Positions 1 through 8,110 of a stretch of DNA of 8,657 nt are shown here, one piece after another. The notes beneath the pieces were generated by a model. It was not told where the DNA came from and did not search any database. It saw nothing but the letters and a program-made list of their open reading frames with translations. Made by a program: the position numbers and the translations under genes. The DNA is from an uncultured Clostridia bacterium (GTDB lineage: Bacteria > Bacillota_A > Clostridia > Oscillospirales > Ruminococcaceae): the NCBI GenBank assembly GCA_947169455.1, contig CAMVPV010000035.1:1-8657 (forward strand). The letters run 5' to 3'. How positions within the stretch are numbered: position 1 is the first letter of the stretch; every line of letters begins with the position of its first letter.

Positions 1-40
1 AAACGCGGGGTCAAGTTACTGTTCAGTTGAAAGCACGAGA

Positions 41-460
41 TCAATTGCTGTACTTGTCGTGAACACTTATGCGGTTCAGCGCACGTTTGAGTTTGAGCTC
101 CGCAAGGTCGAAATCGTGCTGGCTCTTCTTCTCCTGGATGCGGCGGCGCGCGTCCTCCTCGGAGCGCTTCGCCCATTCGATATCGATCTCGTCAGCCCAT
201 TCTACGGCATTTGCGAAAATGCTCACCTTGTTGCCGCCGACCTTGATAAGTCCGGTCGAAAGTGCGGCAGTTCTCCAGGAACCGTCCTCCTGCTTAATTT
301 TCAGCGGACCGGACGGCAGGTTTGCCACAAGGCTGATGTGATTTGCGAGCACACCGATATCGCCCTCGGTGGTGCGCACGATTATCTGCGAAGTCTCCCC
401 GTCAAAGAAAGTCTTTTCGGGGGTTATTATCGTAAGCGGATATAATGCAGCCGTATTCAG
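41..460 (-). CDS. atpC: F1Fo ATP synthase epsilon subunit (non-canonical CTG start proposed)
   Basis: Epsilon subunit of the F1 central stalk. It sits on gamma and the c-ring and in many bacteria restrains ATP hydrolysis. The N-terminal beta-sandwich (about residues 1-90) contains the conserved PLTIITPEKTFFDGE and TTEGDIGVLANHISLVA segments; the C-terminal two-helix domain (about 91-139) ends in LKLKRALNRISV. The family N-terminus (x-L-x-I-I-T-P-E) lies upstream of the first in-frame GTG (377-379, residue 28), so that GTG would remove the first beta-strands. Going upstream, the frame stays open only to a TGA (470-472). The only plausible initiator at the expected place is CTG at 458-460, preceded by AAGGGAGGGG, giving 139 aa, a normal epsilon length. 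ACG two codons later has better spacing from GGAGG but is an even rarer initiator. It is the last atp gene, 21 nt after atpD. The family assignment is secure; the start is inferred. Confidence 0.93.
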   Translation of the reverse strand: MNTAALYPLTIITPEKTFFDGETSQIIVRTTEGDIGVLANHISLVANLPSGPLKIKQEDGSWRTAALSTGLIKVGGNKVSIFANAVEWADEIDIEWAKRSEEDARRRIQEKKSQHDFDLAELKLKRALNRISVHDKYSN

Positions 461-470
461 CCCCTCCCTT
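461..470 (-). promoter_or_regulatory. Ribosome binding site of atpC, abutting the presumed CTG start
   Basis: The minus strand reads AAGGGAGGGG directly before CTG (458-460). The GGAGG core leaves only 2 nt to CTG, whereas pairing through the 5' AAGGG leaves 5 nt. The same GGAGG is 8 nt from the ACG two codons into the frame. The purine run shows that initiation occurs here rather than at the downstream GTG, which has no comparable site, but it does not settle which codon is used. Confidence 0.6.
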
Positions 471-481
471 CAGCGGAGAAA

Positions 482-1915
<1,434 letters not shown>

Positions 1916-1921
1916 TCACTG

Positions 1922-2782
1922 TCATTCCTGAGCGGACGCGCCGCTCACTATTTCGGTAAGCTCCTGAGTAATGGATGCCTGACGTGCGCGGCTGTATTTC
2001 AGCGAAAGATCGCTTATCATCTCCTCCGCGTTATCCGACGCATTTTCCATAGCGCTGCGCCTTGCCGCCTGTTCGGAGGCGAAGCTGTCAACAACGGCGC
2101 CGTACATCATCCCCGTGATATACTTGGGCACTATGCTGTTGAACACGGCAGCCGCCGAGGGTTCATATACAGGCAGTGCCTTTGATACCTTGATATCGTC
2201 GCGTATCTCCACGGGAAGCACGGGCTTTGACACCGCCTGCTGGAGGATAGGGGAGACATATTCCGTGTAGAACAGTTCCACCTCTTTTATCTCTCCGTTC
2301 AGATACGGTTCAACTATGCTGTCCGCAAGCTGTGCAGCGGTATGTATCTTCATGCCCTCGCCCACGTTCAGGCAGGAGCCGAGCATATCGAAACCGCGCT
2401 TTTCAAAATATTCCGCCGATTTCTTACCCACCGCGAGTATGCGCACATTGTCTTTTCCGAGCTCATCTATGCGCGCCTGGGCGAGCTTCAGTATATTGGC
2501 ATTGAAGCCGCCCGCCAGACCTCTGTCGCCCGCGATGACGACCAGCAGATATTTTCCGTCCTTGCCCTTTCTGGTGAAGGGCGAGAGGAATTTTTCATTT
2601 TCCGCCTGTATCTCGCACATCGTCTCGTAAAGCGCATTGAAGAACGGGCGGGATCTGTCCGCTTTTTCCTTGGCTTTGCGGAGCTTTGACGATGCAACGA
2701 GCTGCATGGCTTTTGTGATCTGCATTGTGGACTCAACGCTCTTTATGCGGCGCTTGATGTCCTTCATATTTCCCGATGCCAT
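1922..2782 (-). CDS. atpG: F1Fo ATP synthase gamma subunit
   Basis: Central rotor shaft of F1, coupling c-ring rotation to the catalytic sites. 286 aa, normal for the family. The N-terminal helix has the conserved MKDIKRRIKSVESTMQITKAMQLVASSKLRKA pattern (about residues 6-37; the TKAM region contacts the beta DELSEED loop). The middle Rossmann-like domain includes VVIAGDRGLAGGFNANI (about 80-96). The C-terminal helix carries EQAARRSAMENASDNAEEMI and ARQASITQELTEIVSGA, the family signature; these two long helices form the coiled-coil axle. The start ATG at 2780-2782 follows AAAGGA by about 10 nt. A second in-frame ATG is residue 6, but the first has the ribosome site. The gene begins 19 nt after atpA, consistent with translational coupling. 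Confidence 0.99.
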   Translation of the reverse strand: MASGNMKDIKRRIKSVESTMQITKAMQLVASSKLRKAKEKADRSRPFFNALYETMCEIQAENEKFLSPFTRKGKDGKYLLVVIAGDRGLAGGFNANILKLAQARIDELGKDNVRILAVGKKSAEYFEKRGFDMLGSCLNVGEGMKIHTAAQLADSIVEPYLNGEIKEVELFYTEYVSPILQQAVSKPVLPVEIRDDIKVSKALPVYEPSAAAVFNSIVPKYITGMMYGAVVDSFASEQAARRSAMENASDNAEEMISDLSLKYSRARQASITQELTEIVSGASAQE

Positions 2783-2801
2783 ATCTGGGATTTCCTTTCG
2801 G

Positions 2802-4340
<1,539 letters not shown>

Positions 4341-4342
4341 TT

Positions 4343-4370
4343 AAAAATCATGCCTGTCATCGCAGGGCAC
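4343..4370 (-). promoter_or_regulatory. Terminator-like hairpin between atpH and atpA (possible attenuator)
   Basis: On the minus strand GTGCCCTG pairs with CAGGCAT (seven pairs, one bulged C, one G-U), closing a six-base loop (CGATGA). A run of five T (4347-4343) follows after three bases. The stem is short and bulged, so it would at most be a partial terminator or a pause/processing site within the operon. This is seen by eye; no folding energy was computed. Confidence 0.4.
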
Positions 4371-4371
4371 A

Positions 4372-4914
4372 TCATGCTATGATATTTTTCATATTGCTGC
4401 GGATATCATCGAGCTTGGTGCGGACGGTGCCGTCCAGCATCCTGTCGCCGAAGGTGACCTTCAGTCCGCCCATTATGGAGGGGTCGGTCTGTTCGGTCAG
4501 GACTATCTTCTTCCCGTACACGGCAGAGAGCCTGTCCACGAGCTTTTTCCGCTGTTCGCCGGAAAGCGGTCTTACGGAAGTGACGGTCACATCCATCACG
4601 CCGTTGACATCGTTCCACTTTCTGCGGTAAGCCGACGCAATTGCCGGCAGGGCGCGTATCCTTCCCTTACGTGCCGCAAGGCAGAGGAAATTGAAGGAGA
4701 TGTCGGAGATCCTCCCGCCGAAAACCTTTTCGAGCAGGTCTTCCTTTTCGCTCTGCGTCACAGAGGGCGCGCCGAGCACACTGTACAGCTCCGGGTTGCT
4801 TGCGAAGATATCCGAAAGAGCCTTCAGCTCTTCATTGAGGGAGTCCGTGCTTCCATCCTCGGCGGCGAGCTCATAGAGCGCCTCCGAATAGACCTTTTCC
4901 ACGCTTCCGGTCAT
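4372..4914 (-). CDS. atpH: F1Fo ATP synthase delta subunit
   Basis: Peripheral-stalk subunit (OSCP type) that links the top of the F1 head to the b dimer so the stator resists torque. 180 aa, typical. The N-terminal helical bundle (about 1-105) contains YSEALYELAAEDG and the LxLAARKGRIRALPAIASAY region. The C-terminal domain contains the family signature DPSIMGGLKVTFGDRMLDGTVRTKLDDI (about residues 143-170). The start ATG (4912-4914) overlaps the atpF stop as ATGA, so the two stator proteins are translationally coupled and should be made in comparable amounts. Confidence 0.97.
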   Translation of the reverse strand: MTGSVEKVYSEALYELAAEDGSTDSLNEELKALSDIFASNPELYSVLGAPSVTQSEKEDLLEKVFGGRISDISFNFLCLAARKGRIRALPAIASAYRRKWNDVNGVMDVTVTSVRPLSGEQRKKLVDRLSAVYGKKIVLTEQTDPSIMGGLKVTFGDRMLDGTVRTKLDDIRSNMKNIIA

Positions 4915-5420
4915 TTAGCATCACCGATCCCTGAAATGAACTCATCGATCAGTCTGTCCTGCTCCGCATCGCTCTCGATATTGCGCGAAACGACTTTTTC
5001 GGCAATAGATACCGCGATATCGGAGAGTTCGTCCTTTATCTGGTTGACTGCGCGTTTCTTTTCCTTTTCGATATCCGCGTTCGCCTTTGCGATTATGCTC
5101 TGTGCCTCGGTGCGCGCCTCGCCGATTATCTCATCGGAGCGCTTCTGAGCCTTGACAGATGCATTTCTCACTATCTCAGCGGATTCCTGTCCTGCCGCCG
5201 CGAGCTTTTCGCTGTACTCGGCTTCCATGTCCTTTGCATTCTTCAGTGCGGCGTCGGCGTCCTCATAGGTCTTGGATATCTGCTGATTGCGCTGTTCCAT
5301 TACCGCCTTCACCCTGCCGAAGAGGAACTTTTTGAACACGAAGAAAAGGATAAGTGTGTTGCAGAGAACACCTATCACAGTGACCGGATCGATCGTTATA
5401 AAATCAAAATTTGCGTGCAT
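4911..5420 (-). CDS. atpF: F1Fo ATP synthase b subunit
   Basis: Stator subunit b: one N-terminal membrane helix plus a long charged helix that dimerises into the peripheral stalk. 169 aa. The membrane segment is about residues 13-35, ending in the conserved FLF-G/R region (KKFLFGRVKAVMEQR). From about 40 to 155 the sequence is a nearly uninterrupted Ala/Glu/Lys/Asp-rich amphipathic helix typical of the b coiled coil. The C-terminus ends in a delta-binding helix (DRLIDEFISGI). ATG at 5418-5420 has GGAGG 8 nt upstream (5429-5433). Part of that ribosome site lies in an imperfect hairpin (5431-5460), which may damp b synthesis relative to c. Confidence 0.97.
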   Translation of the reverse strand: MHANFDFITIDPVTVIGVLCNTLILFFVFKKFLFGRVKAVMEQRNQQISKTYEDADAALKNAKDMEAEYSEKLAAAGQESAEIVRNASVKAQKRSDEIIGEARTEAQSIIAKANADIEKEKKRAVNQIKDELSDIAVSIAEKVVSRNIESDAEQDRLIDEFISGIGDAK

Positions 5421-5430
5421 ACTGCCTGCC

Positions 5431-5460
5431 TCCGATCCTATTCAGAAAAGTAGATCCGGA
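5431..5460 (-). promoter_or_regulatory. Imperfect hairpin in the atpE-atpF gap, touching the atpF ribosome site
   Basis: The minus-strand arms TCCGGATCTA and TAGGATCGGA pair over nine base pairs with two single-base bulges around the loop CTTTTCTGAA. The 3' arm runs into GGAGG (5433-5429), the atpF ribosome site. It could limit atpF translation or act as an RNA processing or stability element downstream of atpE. Pairing was made by eye only. Confidence 0.4.
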
Positions 5461-5463
5461 CGA

Positions 5464-5787
<324 letters not shown>

Positions 5788-5791
5788 TCAG

Positions 5792-5809
5792 TATGGGGAC
5801 GCCCCCATA
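5792..5809 (-). promoter_or_regulatory. Perfect 7-bp hairpin in the atpB-atpE gap
   Basis: The minus strand reads TATGGGG-GCGT-CCCCATA: a perfect seven-pair stem with a four-base loop, centred in the 65-nt gap between atpB and atpE. There is no T tract after it, so it is not a terminator. An element here could block 3' exonucleases, guide mRNA cleavage or aid high atpE translation; in E. coli this same gap carries a translational enhancer of a different kind. The role is inferred. Confidence 0.5.
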
Positions 5810-5822
5810 AGATCTTCTGCGG

Positions 5823-6569
5823 TCATTCCTTTTCGGGGTTTGCCGCATCTCCCACGTATGCCATGGTGAGCATGATGAAAACGTAGGATTGGATGACACC
5901 CGAAAACAGATCGAAATAGATCGAAAATACCGCCGGTATGCCGATCTGGAAGATGAAGAAGTGATTGAGCGTTATGCCTATCAGCCTGTACAGTGCGTTG
6001 CTTGCAAGTGTGAGCGCCGCATACAGCAGTGAGCTGATTATCATGCCGCCTGCCATGTTTCCGAACATACGGACTGCCATCGCGAGGGGCGTTGCGACCT
6101 CACTCAGGACATTCATGGGGGCAATGATGAACACCGGCTCGAAGAAGCTCTTTATGTAGCCGAAGAAGCCGTTGTTCCGTATCTTCCAGTAGGTAATGAG
6201 CGTGAAGGTCATCAGTGCCCATGTGCCCGTGCAGTTGATATCCACTGTCATGCTGCGCAGTCCGAGCAGGCTTATCAGTGCGCCGGAGAGTGCAAAGCAG
6301 AATATCGTGGCGACATAGGGCGCATAATATGCCATTTTGCTGCCCATCATATCCTTTGCGGTATTCTCAAAGAACGTCACTATCCATTCGGCAACAGCCT
6401 GCCGTTTGGTTTCGGGAACGACCTTGAGATCGTGTGTGAGCCACAGCACCAGAATAGTCAGTGCTATCATGACTATCCAGCCCGTGACAAGCGTTTCCGA
6501 GATAGCTATCTCCGTCTCGCCGAAGGTCAGCATAATGACCTTTCTGGGGCCCACAACATCTATTTCCAT
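5823..6569 (-). CDS. atpB: F1Fo ATP synthase a subunit
   Basis: Stator channel subunit that passes the coupling ion to and from the c-ring. 248 aa with about five or six hydrophobic helices. The essential arginine is R167 in PLAMAVRMFGNMAGG (E. coli R210 equivalent), lying in the long tilted helix. The last helix has SGVIQSYVFIMLTMAYVGDA, with Q227 in the position of E. coli Q252. GTGTWALMTF-like and ENTAKDM segments fit the bacterial family. ATG at 6567-6569; the strong ribosome site AAAGGAGG (6580-6587) lies inside the last codons of atpI, and the genes are 6 nt apart, indicating coupled translation. The start matches the predicted short polar N-terminus before helix 1 (about 24-46). Confidence 0.98.
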   Translation of the reverse strand: MEIDVVGPRKVIMLTFGETEIAISETLVTGWIVMIALTILVLWLTHDLKVVPETKRQAVAEWIVTFFENTAKDMMGSKMAYYAPYVATIFCFALSGALISLLGLRSMTVDINCTGTWALMTFTLITYWKIRNNGFFGYIKSFFEPVFIIAPMNVLSEVATPLAMAVRMFGNMAGGMIISSLLYAALTLASNALYRLIGITLNHFFIFQIGIPAVFSIYFDLFSGVIQSYVFIMLTMAYVGDAANPEKE

Positions 6570-6575
6570 AGAACG

Positions 6576-6989
6576 TTATCCTCCTTTCCTTGCAGTTATC
6601 ACACCATACACGGTGTATATCACCTTGGGATAAAAGAGCGGCAGGCACACCGCAGCCGGATTTACGGCGGGCGACGTGAAGCCGATCACCATAGCTGCCC
6701 CCATTATCGTCATCCTGACGAGATAGAAAAAGAACATATATCTCTTGGCTGCTTTTTTGGTCTTTTCAACAGCGCGTTCCGAGGAACACCCCAGAACGGT
6801 GATGTTTGCCGTCATGGCGGCAGTACCCAGAAGCAGTCCGAGAGGCACTTCTGTCCCAAGCCCGTAAACAGGGAGCGAGGCTAAAAAAATAACGGCGTCA
6901 GCGATGAGCGAATACGGAAGCAGGAAGTCAAGCTGGTCATTTACCATTTTACTCAAAAACCGTATGCGCAGACTGTTCCCCTCTTTCAT
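6576..6989 (-). CDS. atpI: ATP synthase subunit I (AtpI, small membrane protein)
   Basis: Non-structural membrane protein encoded first in many atp operons. In studied Na+ ATP synthases the homologue helps assemble the c-ring. 137 aa, with four hydrophobic segments at about 22-42, 46-68, 84-104 and 110-131, separated by a basic cytoplasmic loop (ERAVEKTKKAAKRY, 71-84). The sequence is poorly conserved, as is usual for AtpI; the call rests on the four-helix layout, the size and the position directly before atpB. ATG at 6987-6989 lacks a clear ribosome site (GCGGCGGA is adjacent). M15 is an alternative start that would keep all four helices. The last codons AGG AAA GGA GGA form the atpB ribosome site. 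Confidence 0.88.
   Translation of the reverse strand: MKEGNSLRIRFLSKMVNDQLDFLLPYSLIADAVIFLASLPVYGLGTEVPLGLLLGTAAMTANITVLGCSSERAVEKTKKAAKRYMFFFYLVRMTIMGAAMVIGFTSPAVNPAAVCLPLFYPKVIYTVYGVITARKGG
6580..6587 (-). promoter_or_regulatory. atpB ribosome binding site inside the 3' end of atpI
   Basis: AAAGGAGG on the minus strand overlaps the Lys-Gly-Gly codons that end atpI, 10 nt before the atpB ATG. The constraint ties the AtpI C-terminus to atpB expression and makes re-initiation by ribosomes finishing atpI likely. Confidence 0.75.
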
Positions 6990-6992
6990 TCC

Positions 6993-7008
6993 GCCGCATC
7001 AAAGCGGC
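6993..7008 (-). promoter_or_regulatory. Small GC hairpin in the atp leader, next to the atpI start
   Basis: The minus strand has GCCGC-TTTGAT-GCGGC, a five-pair GC stem with a six-base loop, ending 3 nt before the atpI ATG. The 3' arm overlaps the only purine stretch that could serve as the atpI ribosome site (GCGGCGGA), so folding would reduce atpI initiation. Five pairs is short, so the significance is uncertain. Confidence 0.35.
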
Positions 7009-7025
7009 ATAATAGTACATTATCA

Positions 7026-7054
7026 ATTATAACACTGTTTGTAACTTTTTGCAA
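7026..7054 (-). promoter_or_regulatory. Probable sigma-A promoter of the atp operon
   Basis: Minus strand: -35 TTGCAA (7054-7049, four of six consensus bases), a 17-nt spacer and -10 TATAAT (7031-7026, perfect). Transcription would begin near 7019, giving a leader of about 30 nt before atpI. It is the only good minus-strand promoter in the divergent region and points at the operon. It lies back to back with the tRNA-Pro promoter. Confidence 0.7.
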
Positions 7055-7164
7055 TGAATATTTTGCTATTTCTTGTATTTTGTACATTTCCCGCATCAAA
7101 ACCGCCGATTATTGGTCAAATTGCAAAAAAATGCTGTTCACCTGCAATATTTTCATAGTTTTTG

Positions 7165-7193
7165 TTGACAAAAGCGCACGTATGGTTTATAAT
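7165..7193 (+). promoter_or_regulatory. Consensus sigma-A promoter of tRNA-Pro
   Basis: TTGACA (7165-7170), a 17-nt spacer and TATAAT (7188-7193): a full consensus match. Initiation near 7200 leaves about 10 nt of 5' leader before the tRNA, as is common for stable RNA genes. Confidence 0.92.
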
Positions 7194-7210
7194 ATTAAAA
7201 GTCGAAAAGC

Positions 7211-7287
7211 CGGGGCGTAACTCAGTTTGGTAGAGTGCTTGCTTTGGGAGCAAGATGCCGCAGGTTCAAGTCCTGTCGCCTCGACCA
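7211..7287 (+). tRNA. tRNA-Pro (anticodon UGG)
   Basis: 77 nt with encoded CCA. Acceptor arms CGGGGCG and CGCCTCG pair fully with one G-U. The D arm is ACTC...GAGT, the anticodon stem CTTGC/GCAAG with loop TTTGGGA (anticodon TGG at 7245-7247), and the T arm contains TTCAAGT. The C1-G72 pair is typical of bacterial tRNA-Pro. It has its own promoter and is separated from tRNA-Thr by an AT-rich spacer of almost 100 nt. Confidence 0.97.
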
Positions 7288-7339
7288 AAAGCCTTTTCTA
7301 AAAACTTCAAAAAAACTTGAAAAAATTTTGAAAAAGGTC

Positions 7340-7368
7340 TTGACAAATGAAAAGAAGTGTGATATAAT
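7340..7368 (+). promoter_or_regulatory. Consensus extended -10 promoter of tRNA-Thr/tRNA-Tyr
   Basis: TTGACA (7340-7345), a 17-nt spacer and TATAAT (7363-7368), with TGA directly before the -10 forming an extended TGn motif. Initiation near 7375 leaves about 10 nt before tRNA-Thr. A second perfect promoter within 175 bp of the first indicates that tRNA-Pro and tRNA-Thr/Tyr can be transcribed separately. Confidence 0.92.
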
Positions 7369-7384
7369 AATTAAGCAATAAAGC

Positions 7385-7460
7385 GCTGGTGTAGCTCAGT
7401 TGGTAGAGCAGCTGATTTGTAATCAGCAGGTCGGGGGTTCGAGTCCGTCCACCAGCTCCA
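7385..7460 (+). tRNA. tRNA-Thr (anticodon UGU)
   Basis: 76 nt with encoded CCA. Acceptor GCTGGTG pairs with CACCAGC. The D arm contains GCTCAGTTGGTAGAGC, the anticodon stem is GCTGA/TCAGC with loop TTTGTAA (anticodon TGT at 7418-7420), and the T arm contains GGGGGTTCGAGTCCGTCC. All arms fold normally. It is first in a two-tRNA unit with tRNA-Tyr. Confidence 0.98.
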
Positions 7461-7473
7461 TTATTTTGCTTAA

Positions 7474-7493
7474 ATGAAGGTGTTACACTTCAT
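7474..7493 (+). promoter_or_regulatory. Hairpin between tRNA-Thr and tRNA-Tyr
   Basis: ATGAAG (7474-7479) pairs with CTTCAT (7488-7493) and the stem can continue past a bulged G with TG/CA. It sits in the 35-nt spacer, 2 nt before the tRNA-Tyr 5' end. With no T tract it is more likely an RNA processing element of the dicistronic precursor than a terminator. Pairing by eye. Confidence 0.35.
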
Positions 7494-7495
7494 AT

Positions 7496-7581
7496 GGGAG
7501 AGTTCCCGAGTGGCCAAAGGGGGCAGACTGTAAATCTGTTGCTTTCATGCTTCGATGGTTCAAATCCATCCTCTCCCACCA
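7496..7581 (+). tRNA. tRNA-Tyr (anticodon GUA)
   Basis: 86 nt with encoded CCA. Acceptor GGGAGAG pairs with CTCTCCC. It has the long variable arm of class II tRNAs (around 7540-7555). The anticodon stem is GCAGA/TCTGT with loop CTGTAAA (anticodon GTA at 7530-7532), and the T arm contains GGTTCAAATCC. The long arm together with GTA identifies Tyr rather than Ser or Leu. It is last in the tRNA unit, with the terminator starting 4 nt after its 3' end. Confidence 0.98.
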
Positions 7582-7584
7582 CTA

Positions 7585-7616
7585 AGCCCCGAGCAAAATC
7601 GGGGCTATTTTAATTT
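7585..7616 (+). terminator. Intrinsic terminator of the tRNA unit
   Basis: A perfect eight-pair stem, AGCCCCGA (7585-7592) with TCGGGGCT (7599-7606), and loop GCAAAA, followed by ATTTTAATTT. The T tract is interrupted by AA, so some readthrough into the gene starting at 7632 is possible. Confidence 0.9.
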
Positions 7617-7631
7617 AAAGGGGTATTATCT

Positions 7632-8027
7632 ATGTTCTGGACTAATCTTGTGAAAACTATAGCTAAGGGCCTTCTGGTTGTAATGCTCATAGTTGTTTTT
7701 ATCGCATTTATTGGTGCGGTAAGGATCAGCGTTCTTTCAGGACTTCTTACACTTGTCCTTGGAATTCTCGGCTCTTTTGTTACTGTTTCGGGTATCATGA
7801 TGGCCTGCGAGATATCAGAGAACATAGCTGCTATAAAGAATCACCTCACAGGTACAGCTTCAACTTCAAACGAGCCTATCAGCTTCAACAGCATCGCTCA
7901 GAATCTTGGCGTTAATCTTAATCAGAATAACGCTGCTCAGTCTGCTGCTCCTGCACAGCCTGTCACACCTGTACAGCCTGCTGCACCTGCGCAGGAAGAG
8001 TCAAAGCCTGTTGATCTCAGCAAATAA
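7632..8027 (+). CDS. Small membrane protein of unknown function with Pro/Ala/Gln-rich tail
   Basis: 131 aa, family not recognised. Residues about 9-30 and 33-57 form two hydrophobic helices joined by a very short turn (VRIS). A soluble, probably helical stretch follows (ACEISENIAAIKNHL, 58-72), then a low-complexity Ser/Asn/Gln region, a Pro/Ala/Gln tail (105-121) and a charged end (EESKPVDLSK). The basic N-terminus and the R31 turn leave the side holding the tail open. ATG at 7632 has AAAGGGG (7617-7623) 8 nt upstream. It starts 16 nt after the tRNA terminator with no promoter seen between, so expression may depend on readthrough. Codons favour GCT, GTT, CTT and CCT, unlike the GCG/GCC/CTG-rich atp genes. 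It is real by its ribosome site, coherent membrane topology and own terminator. Confidence 0.8.
   Translation: MFWTNLVKTIAKGLLVVMLIVVFIAFIGAVRISVLSGLLTLVLGILGSFVTVSGIMMACEISENIAAIKNHLTGTASTSNEPISFNSIAQNLGVNLNQNNAAQSAAPAQPVTPVQPAAPAQEESKPVDLSK
7950..7994 (+). repeat. 18-bp tandem repeat in the coding tail, about 2.5 copies
   Basis: Units begin CCTGCACAGCCTG (7950-7967) and CCTGTACAGCCTG (7968-7985), with a partial unit CCTGCGCAG (7986-7994). They encode six-residue repeats PAQPVT, PVQPAA, PAQ. The unit is a multiple of three, so copy-number change by slippage would keep the frame and alter only tail length. Confidence 0.65.
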
Positions 8028-8036
8028 TGATCTGAC

Positions 8037-8053
8037 GGCACCTTGAGTGTGCC
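8037..8053 (+). repeat. Short hairpin after the 7632-8027 gene
   Basis: GGCAC (8037-8041) and GTGCC (8049-8053) form a five-pair stem with a seven-base loop, 10 nt after the stop codon and just ahead of the stronger terminator hairpin. It may help mRNA 3'-end stability; the stem is short. Confidence 0.35.
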
Positions 8054-8057
8054 TTTG

Positions 8058-8092
8058 AAAAAGTACCTTGCTTTCATGGCAAGGGCTTTTTT
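8058..8092 (+). terminator. Intrinsic terminator of the small membrane protein gene
   Basis: CCTTGC (8066-8071) pairs with GCAAGG (8079-8084) around loop TTTCATG. AAAAAG (8058-8063) can extend the stem by pairing with the following CTTTTT. The run of six T (8087-8092) completes the terminator. The matching A run on the 5' side means it could work on the other strand too. Confidence 0.82.
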
Positions 8093-8110
8093 ATGCCCGG
8101 AAAAAAAGAG

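Noticed and set aside
1..40. Terminator of the atp operon at the left edge
   Set aside because: No GC stem followed by T on the minus strand is present in these 40 bases; the operon end must lie outside the window.
41..379. atpC starting at GTG 379-377 (112 aa)
   Set aside because: This would remove the first 27 residues, which clearly encode conserved epsilon strands, and there is no ribosome site before this GTG.
7288..7339. Terminator after tRNA-Pro
   Set aside because: AGCCTTTTC and GAAAAAGGTCT can pair across an A/T-rich interval, but there is no GC-rich stem and no T tract after it. It reads as an AT-rich spacer in front of the next promoter.
7211..7581. Integrative element attached at the tRNA cluster
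   Set aside because: All three tRNAs are intact, no duplicate of a tRNA 3' end was found downstream, and no integrase or transposase is present in the window.
7950..7994. CRISPR or other spaced repeat array
   Set aside because: The repeat is a short coding tandem duplication without spacers. No spaced direct repeats were seen elsewhere in the window.
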